Positions 61,039-64,000 of a stretch of 64,000 bases of DNA are shown piece by piece. Below the pieces are notes generated by a model. It had not been told where the DNA came from. It did not search any database and saw only the letters and a program-made list of their open reading frames with translations. Within the stretch, counting starts at the first letter, position 1. Each line of letters starts with the position of its first letter. Source of the DNA: JANSWY01 sp965267245 (GTDB lineage: Bacteria; Bacteroidota; Bacteroidia; Cytophagales; Cyclobacteriaceae); contig OZ253939.1 in NCBI GenBank assembly GCA_965267245.1, positions 2,852,001-2,916,000 of the forward strand. Reading direction: 5' to 3'. The position numbers and the translations under genes were made by a program.

Positions 61039-61665
61039 ATGCAAATTGAAAAAATAGCCCTCCTACCTACACTTGAACAAATTGTTGAATCGGCTAAACA
61101 ACAGGAAATTCCTAATGAACGACTTGATGTACTGGATCCACTCATCAATTATATCCAGGGAAAGGTAAATGGAGGTGATGAAATCAATCTCAATTTTATT
61201 TGCACACACAATTCAAGAAGGAGTCAGTTTTCACAGGTATGGGCAAAAACAGCAGCAGCCTATTATGGCATTTCAGCCAATTGTTATTCAGGAGGAGTAG
61301 AAGTAACAGCTTTTAATGAAAGAGCAGTAGCATCACTTGAAAGAAGTGGATTTAACATTACATCAACCGGTGAAACGAATCCAATATACCAGGTGTTTTA
61401 TGCTGAAGGATCAGAACCCATAAAAGCATTTTCGAAAGTCTTTGATGACCCTGTAAATGAAGCTGAAAAATTTGCTGCGGTAATGACCTGCTCACATGCA
61501 GATGAAAATTGTCCCTTTATTCCCGGAACCGAAAAAAGGATTCCAGTAAGGTATGAAGATCCGAAAGCATTTGATGACACCCCTGAGGAAGCAGATAGAT
61601 ACGATGAACGGTCACTTCAGATTGCCTCTGAAATGTTTTATGTGTTTTCAAAGATCAAGATTTAA
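61039..61665 (+). CDS. Low-molecular-weight phosphatase / arsenate reductase-like protein
   Basis: 208 residues. The P-loop motif CX5R is Cys55-THNSR-Arg61 in FICTHNSRRSQ, followed by GVEVTAFNERAVASLERSGF and a later DPKAFDDTP segment with the acid residue. The fold is that of low-molecular-weight protein tyrosine phosphatases and thioredoxin-type arsenate reductases. Its N-terminal about 50 residues are an extension common to the Bacteroidota form. Operon context (ArsR, DUF6428) favours arsenate reduction, but no ACR3/ArsB efflux gene follows, so the role is not certain. Confidence 0.82.
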   Translation: MQIEKIALLPTLEQIVESAKQQEIPNERLDVLDPLINYIQGKVNGGDEINLNFICTHNSRRSQFSQVWAKTAAAYYGISANCYSGGVEVTAFNERAVASLERSGFNITSTGETNPIYQVFYAEGSEPIKAFSKVFDDPVNEAEKFAAVMTCSHADENCPFIPGTEKRIPVRYEDPKAFDDTPEEADRYDERSLQIASEMFYVFSKIKI

Positions 61666-61671
61666 GCTATT

Positions 61672-61698
61672 GGAGCCTCATTCAAAAAAGAGGGCTCC
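61672..61698. terminator. Hairpin between convergent genes
   Basis: GGAGCCTC (61672-61679) pairs with GAGGGCTCC (61690-61698) with one bulged base and a 10-base loop, seven bases after the phosphatase-like gene stop. It lies between two convergent genes; no strong T run follows on either strand. Confidence 0.6.
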
Positions 61699-61707
61699 CT
61701 ATTTATT

Positions 61708-63813
61708 TTAAACAACCTCAACAGAAACCTTCACACCAGACAAATCAGCATTTCCACTTATTTGATCGATTAGCTGTTCATCTGTTAAATCATTGACTGA
61801 AACACCAGCATGTTCTTTGGCAATATTCAATTGGACACCTTCCAAATGATGTCCCCACCCATGAGGAATTGACACTACTCCGGGCATCATTTCATCTGAT
61901 ACATCAGCCACTATTTTTAAGGAACCTGCTCTTGATGTGACTTTTACCATTTCACCACTTTTAACACTGATACGATCAGCATCTTCAGGGTTTATTAATA
62001 AGGTGCATCTCTCTGGTCCTTTGACTAACCTGTGGCTATTGTGCATCCAGGAATTGTTGCTTCTCAAATGCCTTCTCCCAATCAATGTAAGTTGACCATT
62101 ACTGGAGGGATCCATTCTCAGTGCCTTCAAACCATCTACCATCACCTGAGGTGTTAGGTATACTTTTTTATCTGGTGTAAACAACCTTTCAGGCAATCTC
62201 GGCACAAGTGGTCCCAGGTCCAGACCATGGGGATGATTTTTAAGTTTCTTGATTGATAATTTATGTGGCCCACGTTTCAACCCTCTATCCAGAATTCGCT
62301 CTGGTGTCAACATAGGGAAAAGTAGTTTCTCCATGAATGGCCTTTTGCTTCCAAACCTTTTGATCAATGCCTTCATGATTTGCCAATCGTACATGGCTCC
62401 ATTTTCCAACTCAAACAATGGCTCAGCAAATTTCGCGGTGTTTCTGATTGCCAGGTTATGAAAAACCAGGTCATAATGTGAAGATTCCAAACCAGTTGCC
62501 GGAGGTAAAATAATATTGGCATGTCGTGAGGTTTCATTAATGTAAATATCAATGGACACCATAAATTCAAGTTGCCCCAATGCTTTATCCAGCTTCTTTC
62601 CATTAGGTGTAGATAAAACTGGATTCCCGGCTGAAACCAATAAAGCTTTTATCTGTCCCTCTCCTTCAGTTAATATTTCATCCGCCATGGTGACTGCTGG
62701 TAATTCACTGCCGAATTCATACAAGCCCCTCACCCGGCTTTTCCACCTATTCCGGCGGTGCATGGTACTTTTTGGTGAAATATATTTCACAATGTCTACA
62801 GCCGGAGAAGTGAACATGACTCCTCCAGGTTTATCAAGATTGCCTGTGATACAATTGAGTAGGTTGATTAACCATTGACAGAGTGTGCCATGAGCTTGGG
62901 TCGATAATCCCATACGGCCATAAATCACTGAACTTTCTGCTTGCACTAACTCGTTGGCCACTTTTCTAATCTCCTCTGCTGTAATACCTGTGATTTTAGC
63001 CACTCTTTCCAGATCAAATCCCTGAAATATGGTACTTAAGTCCTCAGTGATGGATATCCAATCTGGTAATTCATTAATATTCACGAGGTTTTCATTCAGC
63101 ATTACCTGTACCAATCCTGCCAAAAAATAAACATCAGTTCCCGGTTTGATGAAATGATGCCTGTCCGCTTTTTCAGCTGTTTCACTTCGTCTGGGATCTA
63201 TGACTACCATTTTACCCCCTCGCTCCTGCAAGTTTTTAATACGATTTGGCATCCCCGGAGCAGTCATCATACTGCCATTGGATGCCATTGGATTGGCTCC
63301 CATTACTAAAAAATATTGTGTCCTGTCTATGTCAGGAATTGGGATCATTAATAAATGTCCGAACATCTCCTGACTGGCAAATTGATGAGGTAGTTGATCA
63401 ACAGAAGTTGCTGAAAAACGATTTTTCGTCCGGAGTTGCCTTAACAGCAATGGAGAAAAAAGCATAGATCCGATATTGTGTACTGACGGATTCCCAAAAT
63501 AAACTCCCAATGCATCTGGTCCATACTGTTTGCGAATGCTTTCGATATTGTTGCAAACCTCATCAAAAGCCTCCTCCCAGGAAATTTCCTCCCAACCATT
63601 GCCTGTTCGTCTCACAGGTTTTTTAAGTCTATCTGGGTCTTTATGAATATCCTGAAGGCTCACAGCTTTCGGGCAAATAAAACCTTGTGAAAAGGGATCA
63701 TTCGGATCACCTTTTATGGAAGTGATGTTGCCCTCCTCCTGAGTGATCACTAGTCCACACATGGCTTCACAAAGGTTACAGGTCCGGAAATGAGAAGAAG
63801 ATTCTGCTGACAT
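61708..63813 (-). CDS. Molybdopterin-dependent oxidoreductase
   Basis: 701 residues from ATG 63813; a 39-residue upstream extension in frame is hydrophobic and non-conserved. The N-terminus has the 4Fe-4S ligands CNLCEAMC and a fourth Cys in GFICPKA, followed by SLQDIHKDPDRLKKPVRR and the molybdopterin-binding core (for example MGANPMASN, VIDPRRSETAEKAD, GRMGLSTQAHG), and a C-terminal dinucleotide-binding domain (about 585-701). It belongs to the formate-dehydrogenase/nitrate-reductase superfamily of bis-MGD enzymes; no electron-transfer subunit is adjacent and the substrate cannot be told. Confidence 0.88.
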   Translation of the reverse strand: MSAESSSHFRTCNLCEAMCGLVITQEEGNITSIKGDPNDPFSQGFICPKAVSLQDIHKDPDRLKKPVRRTGNGWEEISWEEAFDEVCNNIESIRKQYGPDALGVYFGNPSVHNIGSMLFSPLLLRQLRTKNRFSATSVDQLPHQFASQEMFGHLLMIPIPDIDRTQYFLVMGANPMASNGSMMTAPGMPNRIKNLQERGGKMVVIDPRRSETAEKADRHHFIKPGTDVYFLAGLVQVMLNENLVNINELPDWISITEDLSTIFQGFDLERVAKITGITAEEIRKVANELVQAESSVIYGRMGLSTQAHGTLCQWLINLLNCITGNLDKPGGVMFTSPAVDIVKYISPKSTMHRRNRWKSRVRGLYEFGSELPAVTMADEILTEGEGQIKALLVSAGNPVLSTPNGKKLDKALGQLEFMVSIDIYINETSRHANIILPPATGLESSHYDLVFHNLAIRNTAKFAEPLFELENGAMYDWQIMKALIKRFGSKRPFMEKLLFPMLTPERILDRGLKRGPHKLSIKKLKNHPHGLDLGPLVPRLPERLFTPDKKVYLTPQVMVDGLKALRMDPSSNGQLTLIGRRHLRSNNSWMHNSHRLVKGPERCTLLINPEDADRISVKSGEMVKVTSRAGSLKIVADVSDEMMPGVVSIPHGWGHHLEGVQLNIAKEHAGVSVNDLTDEQLIDQISGNADLSGVKVSVEVV

Positions 63814-64000
63814 ACTATTTGGGTTATTAAGGAAGGTACAAATATTTAATAGCAGATCAAATTGATTTAGATGTAAGTCCTGGTCAATTATTTTAGGCAA
63901 AAACTCCAAAAACCATCTTCCGACTTCCAACTCCTTCCATTACATTTGATGGTTTCGACGAGCAACCTAACTTCAATAAATGGAGACTTTGGATTATGAT
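63814..64000. other. Unassigned sequence at window edge
   Basis: 187 bases upstream of the molybdopterin oxidoreductase. I see no gene start with coding character; promoters of that gene should lie here. Confidence 0.4.

Overview
The window is a 64 kb chromosomal stretch from a Bacteroidota bacterium, most likely of the Cytophagales (free-living, Roseivirga/Fulvivirga-like). I infer this from gene content, not from a database search. It has an STN-domain TonB-dependent receptor next to a FecR anti-sigma factor with a DUF4974 tail and a Bacteroidota-type ECF sigma factor, several paralogous FtsX/MacB-type permeases of about 800 residues, DUF3995, DUF6090-like, DUF6428 and DUF2809 proteins, many short lipoproteins, AT-rich DNA and weak Shine-Dalgarno sequences. 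I see no tRNA, rRNA, CRISPR array, phage genes or replication origin.

Layout. 1-5.6 kb: end of an unknown protein, a YARHG protein, a lipoprotein with a Pmp3-like tail, a YfiR-like protein paired with a chemoreceptor, a TSUP permease and a SPOR-like protein. 5.9-7.9 kb: a lipoprotein, a subclass B1 metallo-beta-lactamase lipoprotein, and an endonuclease V homologue beginning at its stop codon. 7.9-11.5 kb: one large ORF fusing a membrane AraC-type regulator to a complete FtsX-type permease. 11.6-15.5 kb: a DUF3995-GT25-DUF2809 operon convergent with katG. 17.3-25.1 kb: a minus-strand signalling block with sigma factor, class III nucleotide cyclase, FecR, TonB receptor, and a TPR histidine kinase upstream. 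25.3-33.9 kb: a DoxX-like membrane protein, a PadR-permease operon with duplicated operators, a membrane AraC regulator, a DUF11/NHL lipoprotein and a patatin. 33.9-36.7 kb: an accessory patch with a frameshifted gene, a hydrolase lipoprotein and a REP-associated tyrosine transposase (RAYT) flanked by palindromes, sitting in what looks like a broken small gene. 36.9-46.7 kb: a permease divergent from a histidine kinase/response regulator pair, a DUF1579-like protein, a TPR protein and another permease. 46.9-52.3 kb: a propeller protein, then an ECF41-type sigma factor and an AhpD-like target carrying identical candidate promoters, a VOC protein, an AraC regulator, a lipoprotein and a GDPD. 52.5-64 kb: a hydrolase, an HxlR/DoxX divergent pair, a thioredoxin-reductase-like enzyme, a frameshifted seven-blade VCBS protein, two lipoproteins, an ArsR-DUF6428-phosphatase operon and a molybdopterin oxidoreductase.

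The strongest unusual signals are: (1) the RAYT with palindromic repeats (GTTGGTG-ACAA-CACCAAC type) at its flanks and scattered over about 10 kb; (2) duplicated TGTCACG-N16-TGTCTTA elements in front of the ECF41 sigma gene and the AhpD gene; (3) the AraC-FtsX permease fusion; (4) a nucleotide cyclase inserted in a sigma/FecR/TonB-receptor operon. Two genes carry single-base frame breaks, which may be real or sequencing errors.
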